A stretch of DNA of 64,000 nt from contig NZ_CP071091.1 of NCBI RefSeq assembly GCF_017301635.1, positions 7,018,001 through 7,082,000 on the forward strand, written 5' to 3'. Shown here one piece after another: positions 1 through 8,968 of this stretch. The notes under the pieces are model-generated. The model was not told where the DNA came from, did no database searches, and worked only from the letters and a program-made list of their open reading frames with translations. Source of the stretch: Myxococcus landrumus. GTDB lineage: Bacteria > Myxococcota > Myxococcia > Myxococcales > Myxococcaceae. The first letter of the stretch is position 1, and each line of letters starts with the position of its first letter. Made by a program: the position numbers and the translations under genes.

Positions 1-746
1 GCTGGATATCCACCGCGACGGATGTCGACGACGCACGCCACGCGGCGGAGGCCCTGCGGGCCGCGAGCGAGGCGAAGGACATGTTCCTCACCATGGCCGC
101 GCACGAGCTGCGCACGCCGCTCCAGGCGGCTCGCAGCTACACGGACCTGGCGAAGGTGAAGGCCGGAGAAGAGCTGACGCCGCGAGTGGGGCGGGCCCTG
201 GAGGGCGTCCAGCGCAGCGTCAATCGCATGGCGCGGCTGGTGGAGAACCTGCTGGACGTCGGACGTCTGGAGCGAGGCGAGCTGCGCCTGACGCCAGGGG
301 ACGTGGACGTGGGCGCGCTCCTCGGCGAGGTGGCGGAGCACTTCGAGCCCCTGCCCGAGGGCCGGTTCATCCAGGTGGAGGCGCCTCGGGGGCTGGTGGT
401 GAGGGCGGACGGGGAGCGCTTGGACCAGGTGTTCAGCAACCTGGTGTCCAATGCCCTGCGCTACTCGCCGGACGGAGGCGTCATCCACCTTCGCGCCCGC
501 GAGGAGAACGGGGGGGCCCACGTCGAGGTGCTGGACCAGGGCCTGGGGATTCCCGCCGACCGGCTGGAGAGCATCTTCGAGCGCTTCGGCCGAGCCCATG
601 GCGTGTCCTACGGCGGCCTGGGCCTGGGGCTGTCCATCGCGCGAGGCATCGTCGAGCGGCACGGTGGACGCATCTGGGCGGAGTCCTCGGGGCGCGGAGG
701 GGAAGGCAGCACGTTCCACGTTCTGCTGCCGAAGTCCTCGCGGTGA
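1..746 (+). CDS. Sensor histidine kinase, C-terminal part (5' end outside window)
   Basis: The reading frame is open from base 3 to the TGA at 744-746 (247 codons visible) with no stop upstream, so the gene starts before the window. The first ~25 residues look like the end of a PAS/PAC segment and a coiled linker. They lead into a HisKA domain with the phospho-acceptor in AAHELRTP, then an ATPase domain with N box NLVSNALRYSP, G1 box DQGLGIP and G2 box GLGLGLSIARGI. It should autophosphorylate and pass phosphate to a response regulator. No membrane segment lies in the visible part, and the sensor region and partner are not visible. The family call is firm; the signal is unknown. Confidence 0.93.
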   Translation, partial: WISTATDVDDARHAAEALRAASEAKDMFLTMAAHELRTPLQAARSYTDLAKVKAGEELTPRVGRALEGVQRSVNRMARLVENLLDVGRLERGELRLTPGDVDVGALLGEVAEHFEPLPEGRFIQVEAPRGLVVRADGERLDQVFSNLVSNALRYSPDGGVIHLRAREENGGAHVEVLDQGLGIPADRLESIFERFGRAHGVSYGGLGLGLSIARGIVERHGGRIWAESSGRGGEGSTFHVLLPKSSR

Positions 747-856
747 CATGCGCGCGCGTGGCGCGTGGCGATTTCATGAGAACCAAAAATGTCGGAGCCC
801 GTTGATAAGGATGAAGACCACTCAGGTGGTTTTGCGCCCCATGCTGGAGGGCTGTG

Positions 857-1873
857 ATGGGTCGTGGTCGGGCCGTGTTGTGGTGTCTCTTTTGGATGGG
901 AATGACGGCGGGCTGCTCGACGACTCGAGTGGTCCGGCTGGACATGGGCATGGGCGAGCCCGTCCTCCACACGCCTCGCGGGGTGGAGGGCCCGGTGGAG
1001 CTGGATGAGGACTCCTTCAAGACCGCCGTGGGACGACTGGCTCGAGGTGTGAGGCCCTCCGCGCATCCGTTGCGCGAGGCGCGTCACCGGCTCGGTGTTC
1101 CAGAGCGCGGCGGGATGTCTTTGTATGAGCGGCGCCGGCTCGTCCCGGTGGGCGAGGAGGGCGATGTCTCACGAACCGCGCTCCATGAGCCGACGTCGGA
1201 GCACTCGCTGACGCGGGACTACGCGCGGTGGTGTGAAGACGAGGACGGCGAGGGCGACTGTCTGCGCTTGCTGGAAGGCGGCGCGTCGCTGGGGCGTGAA
1301 GGCAAGTACGCGCTGGCATTGGCGTTCGCCTTGGGGGACGTCTGGGAAGAGACGGGGGATGCGCTGGAGGACCTGTCCGCGCCGTGGGCGGTGCGGGCGA
1401 CGCTGACGGCGTCGGTGGCCATGTACCTGATGCCGTGGTCGCTGCCGGAGCCCCGCTCGAATGGGCTTCCCGCGCGGATGACGGCGACGGCCATGGCGTA
1501 CCTGGGCGTGGAGCCCTTGTGGCAGGTGTTGGACGGGTGGGGCGTGTTGGTGCGGCGAGTGGATGGAGCGCGCACCTTCGAGGAGCTCCGCGACGCGGGC
1601 GCGGCCTATGGCGAGGTGTTGGGGGAGAACGCGGCGCGCGTCCTCGTGATGCTGTCGGCGGCGTCGGCGGGGGTGTCGTCGAAGGGGACGACGTTGCCCG
1701 GAGCGGAGAAGGCCGCGGTGGCATTGGAGGCCCAGGCGGGCTGCTCCTTCCGCGAGCTGTCCAGCGTGGAGTCGGTGGCGATGACCTCCGAGGGCTTCAC
1801 GCTGGTCCTCCCGCCCACCGCGCTGGCGAGGACGGGGCACGACGCGGCGATTCGCGGGCATCCCCGGCGCTGA
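857..1873 (+). CDS. Sit-like lipoprotein (polymorphic-toxin carrier domain) without a toxin tail
   Basis: A 338-residue lipoprotein. The N-terminus has a short hydrophobic signal and a lipobox ending in Cys20 (GMTAGC), followed by STTRVVRLD. From memory, this start, the middle hydrophobic region (VRATLTASVAMYLMPW and LGVEPLWQVLDGW) and the closing VESVAMTSEGFTLVLPPTA resemble the N-terminal delivery part of the Myxococcus SitA5-type toxins, which pass between kin by TraA-dependent outer-membrane exchange. In those proteins a variable toxic domain follows; here the protein ends about 12 residues after that point. No SitI-like immunity gene follows, since the next gene is convergent. ATG 857 is used; GTG 854 is an in-frame alternative. 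The family call is inference and the function unproven. Confidence 0.6.
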   Translation: MGRGRAVLWCLFWMGMTAGCSTTRVVRLDMGMGEPVLHTPRGVEGPVELDEDSFKTAVGRLARGVRPSAHPLREARHRLGVPERGGMSLYERRRLVPVGEEGDVSRTALHEPTSEHSLTRDYARWCEDEDGEGDCLRLLEGGASLGREGKYALALAFALGDVWEETGDALEDLSAPWAVRATLTASVAMYLMPWSLPEPRSNGLPARMTATAMAYLGVEPLWQVLDGWGVLVRRVDGARTFEELRDAGAAYGEVLGENAARVLVMLSAASAGVSSKGTTLPGAEKAAVALEAQAGCSFRELSSVESVAMTSEGFTLVLPPTALARTGHDAAIRGHPRR

Positions 1874-1886
1874 GTCTCGTGGGGTC

Positions 1887-3479
1887 TCAGCCCGTCTTGG
1901 CCACGTTCGGGGCGGGTGTCTCGTCCGCGTTCGGATAGGTGATGGCGCCAGGAGGCGGCACGGGGGCGGACGGCGCGGAGGACACCAGCGTGCTCTTCGG
2001 CATTGGCCACGCACCGGTGAACACCGCCAGCTTCCCGGAGGCCACCACGCACAGGGACAGGAGGAACGTGCAGATGTACGAGATGATGCCCATGTCCCCG
2101 AACACCTGGTTGATGTAGCAGATGACGGCGCCCACGATGACCATCGAGGCGGCGCGGTGCTCGGAGATGTTCGAGCGATGGTATGCGCGCACGGCCAGGT
2201 AGATGGTGACCGTCAGGAACATCCAGATGCCCGTGTAGCCAACCATGCCTCCGAAGGCGAGCAACCCCAGGAGGGAGTTGTGCGGGTGGAAGCGGTACGT
2301 GGGGAACACGAAGGCGATGTTGGGCAGGGGAATCGGCTCCAGGAACTCGTGCCCGTAGCCGGTGCCCAGGAGAGGGAACTGGGTCCAGGTCGCGATGAGG
2401 TCCAGGTTCTCGATGTCGCGATAGTCCAGGTTGCCCTCGCCGCCCTCACCGTCGATGAGGGAGCGGACCTTGTGCACGGGCGCGAAGGCGCCGCCGCGCG
2501 CGTTCCACCCCACCGCGAAGTAGACGACCATCAGCGGGGCCAGCAGCACCAGCGCGCGTGAGAAGGTGCGCTTGATGGCGGGCCACGGGGTGATGAGGTA
2601 GCCGGCCAGGAGGCAGCCCACGAAGCTGACGTAGGCCAGGCGCCGGTCGTTGTAGACCATGCCCATGAAGATGCAGAGGATGAGCAGCAGTCCTCGCACG
2701 GCGTGGGCGCCCTTGGGCTTCTCCAGGAAGCGCATGGTCGCCACCAGCAGGGCGAAGTTGAACGTCATCGAGTCCGAGTGGCACGTGGTGTACTCGACGA
2801 AGACGCCCATGGCGGGCACGACGACGGCGCCGAAGTAGACGCTGACGGCGGCCTTGGTGAGCCCCGCGGCGATGACCGTCCGCGCGAAGATGGGCCAGTC
2901 CTCCGGCCCTCGCATGGCGTAGTGATAAATCGCGACGATGAACGGCAGCATCGCGGCCTGGTGCCACTGCCACAGCGAGTTGCGGAAGTCGCCGCCGCGC
3001 ATCACGCCGCGCACTTCCATGAACATGATGGCGAAGAAGGACAGCGCCACCACGGCGATGAGCGGCCGGGGCATGGGCAGCACCGGCGGGTCGATGGTGG
3101 ACTTCGTCGTGCGCCGGTAGATGGCGATTCCCAACAGCCCGACGATGAGCAGGTCCACCAGGGGAAACCGCAGGGCGCCAATCTTGGTGAGGGCGCTCAG
3201 TTGCGTGAAGAGCAGCTCCCCGATGGGGAACAGCGGCGAGGGCCAGAAGCCGGACTGGGGGCGCTCGGGGACGAAGTCCACGGCGAGGACCAGGTAGGTG
3301 AGGCCCAGCACCGGGTAGCGCAGGGGGACCTTGACCACGACCCACAGCACGCCGACCGCCAGGGCTGGGGCCAAAGCGACCACGGGGTGCAGAAGGGCAC
3401 CCCCCACGGTGGCCAGCACCAGGAAGCCAAGCAGCGCCAGGTAGCGCAGGTAGGAGGGCCGGTGCGGAGCGAACGTCAC
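1887..3479 (-). CDS. wzyX: O-antigen ligase/Wzy-type polysaccharide polymerase
   Basis: A 530-residue inner-membrane protein with about a dozen hydrophobic segments. It has a long periplasmic loop carrying TGYGHEF and the HPHNSLL motif, the signature of the O-antigen ligase/Wzy polymerase family. It would join undecaprenyl-linked repeat units on the periplasmic face. The last ~45 residues are Pro/Ala-rich and probably cytoplasmic. The start is a GTG at 3479; no strong ribosome site is visible and no better start lies near. It is divergent from the GT4 glycosyltransferase, 55 bases away. In M. xanthus wzyX lies beside a glycosyltransferase in the eps locus, which supports the symbol; the assignment rests on gene order rather than a search. 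Confidence 0.8.
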   Translation of the reverse strand: MTFAPHRPSYLRYLALLGFLVLATVGGALLHPVVALAPALAVGVLWVVVKVPLRYPVLGLTYLVLAVDFVPERPQSGFWPSPLFPIGELLFTQLSALTKIGALRFPLVDLLIVGLLGIAIYRRTTKSTIDPPVLPMPRPLIAVVALSFFAIMFMEVRGVMRGGDFRNSLWQWHQAAMLPFIVAIYHYAMRGPEDWPIFARTVIAAGLTKAAVSVYFGAVVVPAMGVFVEYTTCHSDSMTFNFALLVATMRFLEKPKGAHAVRGLLLILCIFMGMVYNDRRLAYVSFVGCLLAGYLITPWPAIKRTFSRALVLLAPLMVVYFAVGWNARGGAFAPVHKVRSLIDGEGGEGNLDYRDIENLDLIATWTQFPLLGTGYGHEFLEPIPLPNIAFVFPTYRFHPHNSLLGLLAFGGMVGYTGIWMFLTVTIYLAVRAYHRSNISEHRAASMVIVGAVICYINQVFGDMGIISYICTFLLSLCVVASGKLAVFTGAWPMPKSTLVSSAPSAPVPPPGAITYPNADETPAPNVAKTG

Positions 3480-3534
3480 GACGGACGGAGGCTACATCTG
3501 GCGGGCCGGTTGGGATAGATGTGAAGGCACTCGT

Positions 3535-4842
3535 ATGCCTGCTCATCGACCTCGAGTCCTCCTGATTGCCGAGCTGTGCAACCCCGACTGGGTGAGTGTC
3601 CCGCTGGAAGGGTGGTCGCTCTATCGCGCCCTGGCCGAGGTGGCGGACGTGCATCTGGTCACCCAGGTGCGCAACCGGGAGAACATCCTCAAGCAGGGAG
3701 TGCAGGAGGGCTCGCAGTTCACCGCGCTGGACTCCACGCCGGTGGAGAAGCCGCTCGACAAGGTCGGGCAGTTCATGCGGGGCACGGCGGGCGTTGGCTG
3801 GACGACAGCCACGGCGTTGAGCGTGCTGCCCTACTACTACTTCGAGGAAGTGCTCTGGCAGCGCTTCGGCCAGCGCATCAAGGCCCGAGAGTTCGATTTG
3901 GTGCACCGCTACACGCCCATCAGCCCCACGACGCCCAGCACGCTGGCGCGGCGGTGCAAGAAGGCCGGGGTGCCCTTCGTGATGGGGCCGCTCAACGGCG
4001 GACTGCCGTGGCCCAAGGGCTTCGGGGGCGCGCGGCGGCGGGAGAAGGAGTGGCTGAGCTACGTGCGGGACGCGTACAAGCTGATGCCCTTCTACAAGTC
4101 CACGCGGGAGAACGCGGCGGCCATCATCACCGGCTCGCGCGCGACGCGAGGGCAGGTGGGCGAGCAGTGGCAGGGCAAGACGGTGTACGTGCCGGAGAAC
4201 GCCATCGACACGAAGCGCTTCGGCACGGCGAAGTCGGAGGGCCCGGTGGAGCTGCCGCTGCGCGTGGCCTTCGTCGGCCGCTTCGTGCCGTACAAGGGCA
4301 TGGCCATGCTGATGGAGGCGGCGGCGCCCCTCATCCGCGAGGGCAAGGTGGTGCTCGAGTACATCGGCGATGGGCAGGAGATGCCCAACCTGAAGGCGCA
4401 GGCGGCGCGTGAGGGCATCGAGTCGGGCGTGACGTTCGCCGGCTGGGTGAAGCACCAGGAGCTGCAAGGGCGGCTGGCGAAGAACCACGTGTTCGGCTTC
4501 CCCAGCGTGCGCGAGTTCGGCGGCGCGGTGGTGTGCGAGGCGATGGCGCTGGGGTTGGTGCCCATCGTGATGGACTACGGCGGGCCGGGTGAAATCGTGA
4601 GCCCCGCGACGGGCTTCGCGGTGCCCATGGGGACGCCGGAGGAAATTGTCGCGGGCGTGCGGGACGTGCTGACGAAGCTGGTCGCGGACCCGTCGGTGAT
4701 TCGGCCCATGGGCGACAGGGCCCGGCAGCGCATCTTCAAGTACTTCACCTGGAAGGCGAAGGCGGAGCAGGTGCTGGAGGTGTATCGCTGGACGCTCGGT
4801 GAGCGCGGCCAGCCCGACTGGGGCATGCCGCTGGCGGACTGA
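3535..4842 (+). CDS. epsH: GT4-family glycosyltransferase of the exopolysaccharide locus
   Basis: A 435-residue cytoplasmic GT-B fold enzyme. The C-terminal half shows the GT4 signatures: LRVAFVGRFVPYKG at the domain start, EYIGDGQE, and the nucleotide-sugar site FPSVREFGGAVVCEAMALG (an EX7E pattern). It would add a sugar to the growing lipid-linked repeat unit. It is the only EPS gene here on the plus strand, divergent from wzyX with 55 bases between them, which must hold both promoters. The symbol epsH is given because the M. xanthus glycosyltransferase next to wzyX bears that name; sugar specificity cannot be read from sequence. Confidence 0.75.
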   Translation: MPAHRPRVLLIAELCNPDWVSVPLEGWSLYRALAEVADVHLVTQVRNRENILKQGVQEGSQFTALDSTPVEKPLDKVGQFMRGTAGVGWTTATALSVLPYYYFEEVLWQRFGQRIKAREFDLVHRYTPISPTTPSTLARRCKKAGVPFVMGPLNGGLPWPKGFGGARRREKEWLSYVRDAYKLMPFYKSTRENAAAIITGSRATRGQVGEQWQGKTVYVPENAIDTKRFGTAKSEGPVELPLRVAFVGRFVPYKGMAMLMEAAAPLIREGKVVLEYIGDGQEMPNLKAQAAREGIESGVTFAGWVKHQELQGRLAKNHVFGFPSVREFGGAVVCEAMALGLVPIVMDYGGPGEIVSPATGFAVPMGTPEEIVAGVRDVLTKLVADPSVIRPMGDRARQRIFKYFTWKAKAEQVLEVYRWTLGERGQPDWGMPLAD

Positions 4843-4851
4843 GGCGGGAGG

Positions 4852-5259
4852 TCATCGGGGGAGCAGCTCCACCTGGAGGTGCTCCGTCTGGTTCGAACGC
4901 AGCAGCAGGTCCGCGCGCGTGTGCGAGGCGTAGTCGGGGTGCTCGAACCGCAGGGCGTAGGTGCCCGCGGGGAGCAGGGGCAGGCGGTAGCGTCCCGAGG
5001 CATCCGTGGTGGTGTGCTGCGTTTCATCCAGGCTGGGCGAGGTGGCGATGACCACCAGTCCCCGGATGGGCGCGCGGCTTTGGGCGTCGAGGACCGTGCC
5101 CGTGAGCACTCCGGGCGGTGGTGCGTATTCGGCGTCCTCCTTGGAGCGGGCGAAGAGTGGCACCGCGATGAAGAGGACCAGCAGACACACGGAATAGGCC
5201 GTGAAGAGCTTCAACACGGGGGACAGCCTCGTGGGGGCCTTCGAGTGGGAAGGCCACAT
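4852..5259 (-). CDS. Membrane-anchored carboxypeptidase-regulatory-like domain protein
   Basis: A 135-residue protein. Residues ~15-38 form an N-terminal hydrophobic anchor or signal. The rest is a beta-sandwich of the CarboxypepD_reg type: GVLTGTVLDAQSRAPIRG, then DASGRYRLPLLPAGTYALR, a typical transthyretin-like pattern. It probably sits in the periplasm or at the cell surface. The start is ATG 5259, not the upstream ATG 5289, because GGAGGGG lies about nine bases before 5259. It is convergent with the GT4 gene (9-base gap) and downstream of the EPS genes on the same strand. A role in EPS anchoring or export is only inferred from position. Confidence 0.75.
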   Translation of the reverse strand: MWPSHSKAPTRLSPVLKLFTAYSVCLLVLFIAVPLFARSKEDAEYAPPPGVLTGTVLDAQSRAPIRGLVVIATSPSLDETQHTTTDASGRYRLPLLPAGTYALRFEHPDYASHTRADLLLRSNQTEHLQVELLPR

Positions 5260-5369
5260 TCTCGCGTGCCCCTCCGACACGAACCGCATGCGCGGCTCGT
5301 TGCTTCATCATGGTTTCGGCATGTCGTGGGCGGCCGCCTGGCGGGAGATTCCAGGCGGGGTGACGCGGG

Positions 5370-5684
5370 TCAGGGTGTCACGGTGCCCGCGGAGGTGAAG
5401 CGGAGGGTGAGGAAGGACGAGTGCCGTTGCTTCATCACGTCGGCGTCGTCCACCGAGTCGATGCTCTCCGGAGAGGTGGCCTCGCGAGAGGCGGGCTCGG
5501 TCCCCATGAGCGTCACGCGCTGGAAGAACGCCTGGTCCACTTGAGTCTCCGGCGCCATCAGGCCCACGTCCGTGACGGGACCCTGGCGGGGGGATTCGTG
5601 CTCGGCGCACTCAGGAGATTGGGCCCAGGCGGAGGCGCTCAGGCCCAGGAGTCCACACAGTGCCGCGCGGAGGAGGAACAACAT
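5370..5684 (-). CDS. Small secreted protein of unknown function
   Basis: A 104-residue protein with a clear signal peptide (hydrophobic core LRAALCGLLGLSASAWAQS, cleavage expected after AWA). The mature ~80 residues are polar, hold a single Cys, and match no family I recognise. The start at ATG 5684 is chosen because it begins exactly at the signal peptide; an upstream ATG at 5726 would add 14 charged residues before it. It lies between the glycosyltransferase epsU and the carboxypeptidase-like gene on the same strand, 107 bases after epsU, and could be the tail of the EPS transcript. Confidence 0.6.
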   Translation of the reverse strand: MLFLLRAALCGLLGLSASAWAQSPECAEHESPRQGPVTDVGLMAPETQVDQAFFQRVTLMGTEPASREATSPESIDSVDDADVMKQRHSSFLTLRFTSAGTVTP

Positions 5685-5791
5685 GAAGCCACCCCGGAGG
5701 TCTCGAGAGGGCACCAGCATCCCCAATCCCTGACCCGTGTTGCATCCGGTGCGGCTCCTGGGTTCGTCATCGTTTCGTCACGAGGGAACCG

Positions 5792-7000
5792 TCAGCGGCG
5801 CTCGGCCTCGCGCGTGGTGCGCACCCACTCGCCGCGCTTCTCCGCGCCGGGGCCGCGCAACATCAGCCACACCTTCCACACCACGTACACAGGCGCCCAG
5901 GCCAGGTCCACCAGGCCCCGAGGCCCCACGCCGGACACCCACCATCCGCGCAGCACATACGCGCCCAGGCTCGCGAGCCCGAAGCCCGCCATCGCCGAGG
6001 CGCCCACGGCCGTGCCCCCCGACAGCCACACGAGCACCGACGCCGCCACCGCGCCGCCCACCGTCGCGAGCACCAGCTGGCTCAACGGCGGCACCAGCAC
6101 GTCCATGGACAAGTCCAACAGCAGCCCGCTCTTCTGCTTCAGCGCGTCGCTCAAGAGCGGCCAGCCGTGCAGCTTGCGCATCTGCGCGCGGCCACCTTCC
6201 CAGCGCTGACGCTGCGAGCGGCTCTGCTTCTCCGCCGTCACCATCTCCCCCTGCACCTCCGCCTCCCAGGCGTAGTGCACGCGGTGGCCCTTGCGGCCCA
6301 GGCGGATGCCGTACTCCAAATCCTCGACGACGCTGAAGGCATCGTGCGGCACCTCGCGCAGCACCGCGTGCGTGAAGCACATGCCGTTGCCACGCAGGCC
6401 ACACGAGACACCCAGCGCCTCGCGCCCCAGCGAGCGCACCTTGTGGAACATGCCCAGGGCGATGGTCATCAGCCGCGTGCGCCAGGACGCCGTCGGGTTC
6501 ATCACCCCGTAGTGCGCCTGCACCGCGTGAGCCCCGTCCTCCAGCCGCCGCGCGTAGGCGTGCAGCAGGTTGGGCGACACCACCGTGTCCGCGTCCACCA
6601 CCACCACCGCGTCCGCGAAGCCGTCCTTCTGGCTGAACTCGAAGGCATGCGCGAGCGCGTAGCCCTTGCCGCGCTTCTCCGCGTCCTGCCGCTCCAGCAC
6701 CGTGGCGCCCGCCTCGCGCGCCTTCTGCGCCGTGGCGTCCGAGCAGTTATCCGCGATGACGAGGATGCGCCGCAGCGTCGGCGGGTAGTCCACCGCGGAC
6801 AGGTTGGCCACCGTGCGCGCGATGCCCAGCTCCTCGTTGTGCGAGGGAATCACCACGTCGAACTTGCGCGTGGGCGCGGGCGGCACCGGCGCCGCTCGCC
6901 GCCACGACAACACCGTCAGCAGCAGCAGATAGCCGCACGCCACCGTCGCCGGCAGCAGCGCCACGCACAGCGCCAGGTCCACCCAGGTCCACACCGTCAC
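5792..7000 (-). CDS. epsU: GT2-family membrane glycosyltransferase
   Basis: A 402-residue enzyme. An N-terminal membrane helix (~5-28) precedes a GT2 catalytic domain with DVVIPSHNEE, the metal-binding DADTVV motif, and a QRQRWEGGR box near the C-terminal side typical of processive or membrane GT2 enzymes. Two or three membrane helices close the protein. It would transfer sugars to the lipid-linked EPS precursor at the inner membrane. The start chosen is GTG 7000, because GGGGGAGAG sits about seven bases upstream and the ORF from 7081 would overlap the gene before it. The 23-base gap to epsV shows one operon. The symbol follows the order in the M. xanthus eps locus. Confidence 0.8.
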   Translation of the reverse strand: MTVWTWVDLALCVALLPATVACGYLLLLTVLSWRRAAPVPPAPTRKFDVVIPSHNEELGIARTVANLSAVDYPPTLRRILVIADNCSDATAQKAREAGATVLERQDAEKRGKGYALAHAFEFSQKDGFADAVVVVDADTVVSPNLLHAYARRLEDGAHAVQAHYGVMNPTASWRTRLMTIALGMFHKVRSLGREALGVSCGLRGNGMCFTHAVLREVPHDAFSVVEDLEYGIRLGRKGHRVHYAWEAEVQGEMVTAEKQSRSQRQRWEGGRAQMRKLHGWPLLSDALKQKSGLLLDLSMDVLVPPLSQLVLATVGGAVAASVLVWLSGGTAVGASAMAGFGLASLGAYVLRGWWVSGVGPRGLVDLAWAPVYVVWKVWLMLRGPGAEKRGEWVRTTREAERR

Positions 7001-7023
7001 GGCACTCTCCCCCGAGCGCGCTG

Positions 7024-8538
7024 CTAGCGCCGCTCCAGCTCCGCCAACACCGGGAGCTTCAGGATTCGCTCCACCTGCCACTTTTCCAGGATGCGCCGGC
7101 GGATGATGTCCAGCGCCACCGCCGCGAAGATGCCCATGGCGATGCCACCCACCACGCCCGCGGCGAGGATGAGCTGCACCTTGGGCTTGGACGGCTTCTC
7201 GGGGAAGGTCGGCGGCGCCAGCACGCTGAAGCGGTGCTTCATCGACGCGCGCGAAATCTCCAGCTCCGTCTTCGCCTGGTCCAACCGCCGCATCTTCTCC
7301 TGGTGCCGCATCACCAGCATGCGCACCCGGTCCGCCGCCACCGACACCTCCGGGTTGTCCGACGTCGCCGGGCCCCCGTAGGCCCCCGCGCCCATCAGCG
7401 GCCCCGTGGTGCCCTGCTCCAGCTCACCCGGGTCTCCGCCGTTGCGCATGTACTCGCCAATCAGCTCGTTGAGCTCCGAGCGCAGCGCCACCAACTGCGG
7501 AGAGTCCTCCTGGAGCGCGACGATGCGCTGCTCCAGGTCCGTGATGAGCGGGTGCTGCGGTGAGTAGATGACCCGCTGCTCCGCCAACTGGTTGCGCAGC
7601 TCCGTCAGCCGCCGCGCGCGGAACTCCTCCACGTCGGAGATGGCCCGGCGCTTGGTCTGCACCATGAACCGCATCTGCGCCAGCAGGTGGTTGGTGTTGA
7701 TGCCCAGCCCGCCGGCCTGCGCCTGCGCTCCTCGCCCACCGCGCTGTGCCTGCCGGGCCTCCTCGCGCTTGCGCTTGGCCTCCACGCGCTTCACGGTGGC
7801 GTCCAGCGCCGCGATGGCCTGCTTGATGCCTTCCGCCTCCTCCACCACCTGCTTGTCGAGGATGGTGATGGCCTCCGACACCGCGCCCATCTCCGCGGCC
7901 TGCCGCATCTCCAGGAAGTTCTTCTGCGCGGCCTCCACGATGTTGAGCGCCAGCTGCGGGTCGCTCCAGTCCACGCCGATGGTGACGGTGCCCGTGCCAC
8001 CCTCCACCATCACGAGCATGGCCTGCTCGAGCATGGTGGTGAGCGCGTCGCGCTTGTCCTCGTCCGACATGGCCGGCGGCGGCTTGCGCAGCACCTTCTC
8101 CTTCAGCCGGCTCATGGGCGAGCGCTGAAGCTCCCAGTACTCCACCAGCTTCGCGTCGCGGACGACGGCCTTGAGGTTGTCGCTCTTCATCACCATCTCC
8201 CACGCCGCGCGCGTGGGCTGGTCCGCGTCCACCGGGATGGAGCGCCCCGGGTTCGCCAGCGAGGCGATGATGAAATTGCGTTGCGTCAGCATCCGCGTTT
8301 CGACGTGGTACTTTCGCGGCATGATTTTGCTGACGCCCGCCGCCAGCCCCGCGACCAATACCGCCACGACCAGCGCCAGGAACCAGTGCCGCAGCACCGC
8401 GTTCTTCAAATAGAAGACAGAGTCGACGGCGAAACCCCAGTCGATGAGGTCCGACGGCGCGTTCGTCTCCACTCGCTCTGGAGTGAATGCGGGAGAGGCG
8501 TGCGGGCCTGGGCGTTGCCCGGGCGCCGGAACCGTCAC
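7024..8538 (-). CDS. epsV: Wzc-like chain-length/co-polymerase protein without a kinase domain
   Basis: A 504-residue polysaccharide co-polymerase. A Wzz-type N-terminal domain begins with a membrane helix (AVLRHWFLALVVAVLVAGLAA). A long periplasmic coiled-coil region (~residues 200-330) follows, then a second membrane helix after the Pro-rich PPTFPEKPSKPK motif. The protein ends about 30 residues later, so the cytoplasmic Walker/Tyr-cluster kinase domain of classical Wzc is absent; none is encoded elsewhere in the window. It should set chain length and link Wzy to the Wza channel. The GTG 8538 start overlaps the stop of the receiver gene (GTGA), indicating translational coupling. Confidence 0.85.
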   Translation of the reverse strand: MTVPAPGQRPGPHASPAFTPERVETNAPSDLIDWGFAVDSVFYLKNAVLRHWFLALVVAVLVAGLAAGVSKIMPRKYHVETRMLTQRNFIIASLANPGRSIPVDADQPTRAAWEMVMKSDNLKAVVRDAKLVEYWELQRSPMSRLKEKVLRKPPPAMSDEDKRDALTTMLEQAMLVMVEGGTGTVTIGVDWSDPQLALNIVEAAQKNFLEMRQAAEMGAVSEAITILDKQVVEEAEGIKQAIAALDATVKRVEAKRKREEARQAQRGGRGAQAQAGGLGINTNHLLAQMRFMVQTKRRAISDVEEFRARRLTELRNQLAEQRVIYSPQHPLITDLEQRIVALQEDSPQLVALRSELNELIGEYMRNGGDPGELEQGTTGPLMGAGAYGGPATSDNPEVSVAADRVRMLVMRHQEKMRRLDQAKTELEISRASMKHRFSVLAPPTFPEKPSKPKVQLILAAGVVGGIAMGIFAAVALDIIRRRILEKWQVERILKLPVLAELERR

Positions 8539-8939
8539 GACGTCCTCCTCGCCGCGGCGCTCTTCAACAGCTGGCCCACCCGACGCGAGAACTCGTCCTG
8601 GGTGAAGGGCTTGCCCAGATAGCCATTGGCGCCCGCCTCCTCGGCGTGGGCCTTGTCCTCGGGCAAGTCGCGCGCGCTCACCACCAGCACCGGCACGTCG
8701 GCCATGCCCGCGGTGCGGCGGATGTGCTCGCACAAGTCATAGCCGGAGATGTCCGGCAGCGTCAGGTCCAGGCACACGAGGTCCGGGCGCGTCGAGCCCG
8801 CCAGGTACTTGAGCGCGGCCTGCCCGTTGGGCAGCTCCACCACGTCCTTGAATCCCATGGCACGCAGGTAGTCGCCCAGCATCTTCCGAAAGAAGGGCGC
8901 GTCCTCCACCAGGAGGACCTTGTGCATTTGGGGTTCCAT
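8535..8939 (-). CDS. epsW: Stand-alone response regulator receiver protein in the EPS operon
   Basis: A 134-residue single receiver domain. The acidic pair is in VLLVEDAPF, the phospho-acceptor Asp in LVCLDLTLPD, the Ser switch in VLVVSARD, and the conserved Lys in LGKPFTQDE. No output domain is present, so it probably acts by protein-protein contact, like CheY-type regulators. Its place between the barrel/small membrane protein and epsV, with a 4-base overlap into epsV, suggests control of EPS assembly by a His-Asp relay. In M. xanthus a receiver protein named EpsW occupies the same place. Confidence 0.88.
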   Translation of the reverse strand: MEPQMHKVLLVEDAPFFRKMLGDYLRAMGFKDVVELPNGQAALKYLAGSTRPDLVCLDLTLPDISGYDLCEHIRRTAGMADVPVLVVSARDLPEDKAHAEEAGANGYLGKPFTQDEFSRRVGQLLKSAAARRTS

Positions 8940-8968
8940 CCGTCGTCAGCCTTTCTTCTCAGACACGC

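Noticed and set aside
7024..8538. Tyrosine-kinase domain in the Wzc-like protein
   Set aside because: No Walker A motif or Tyr-rich tail follows the second membrane helix, and no separate kinase gene was found in the window.
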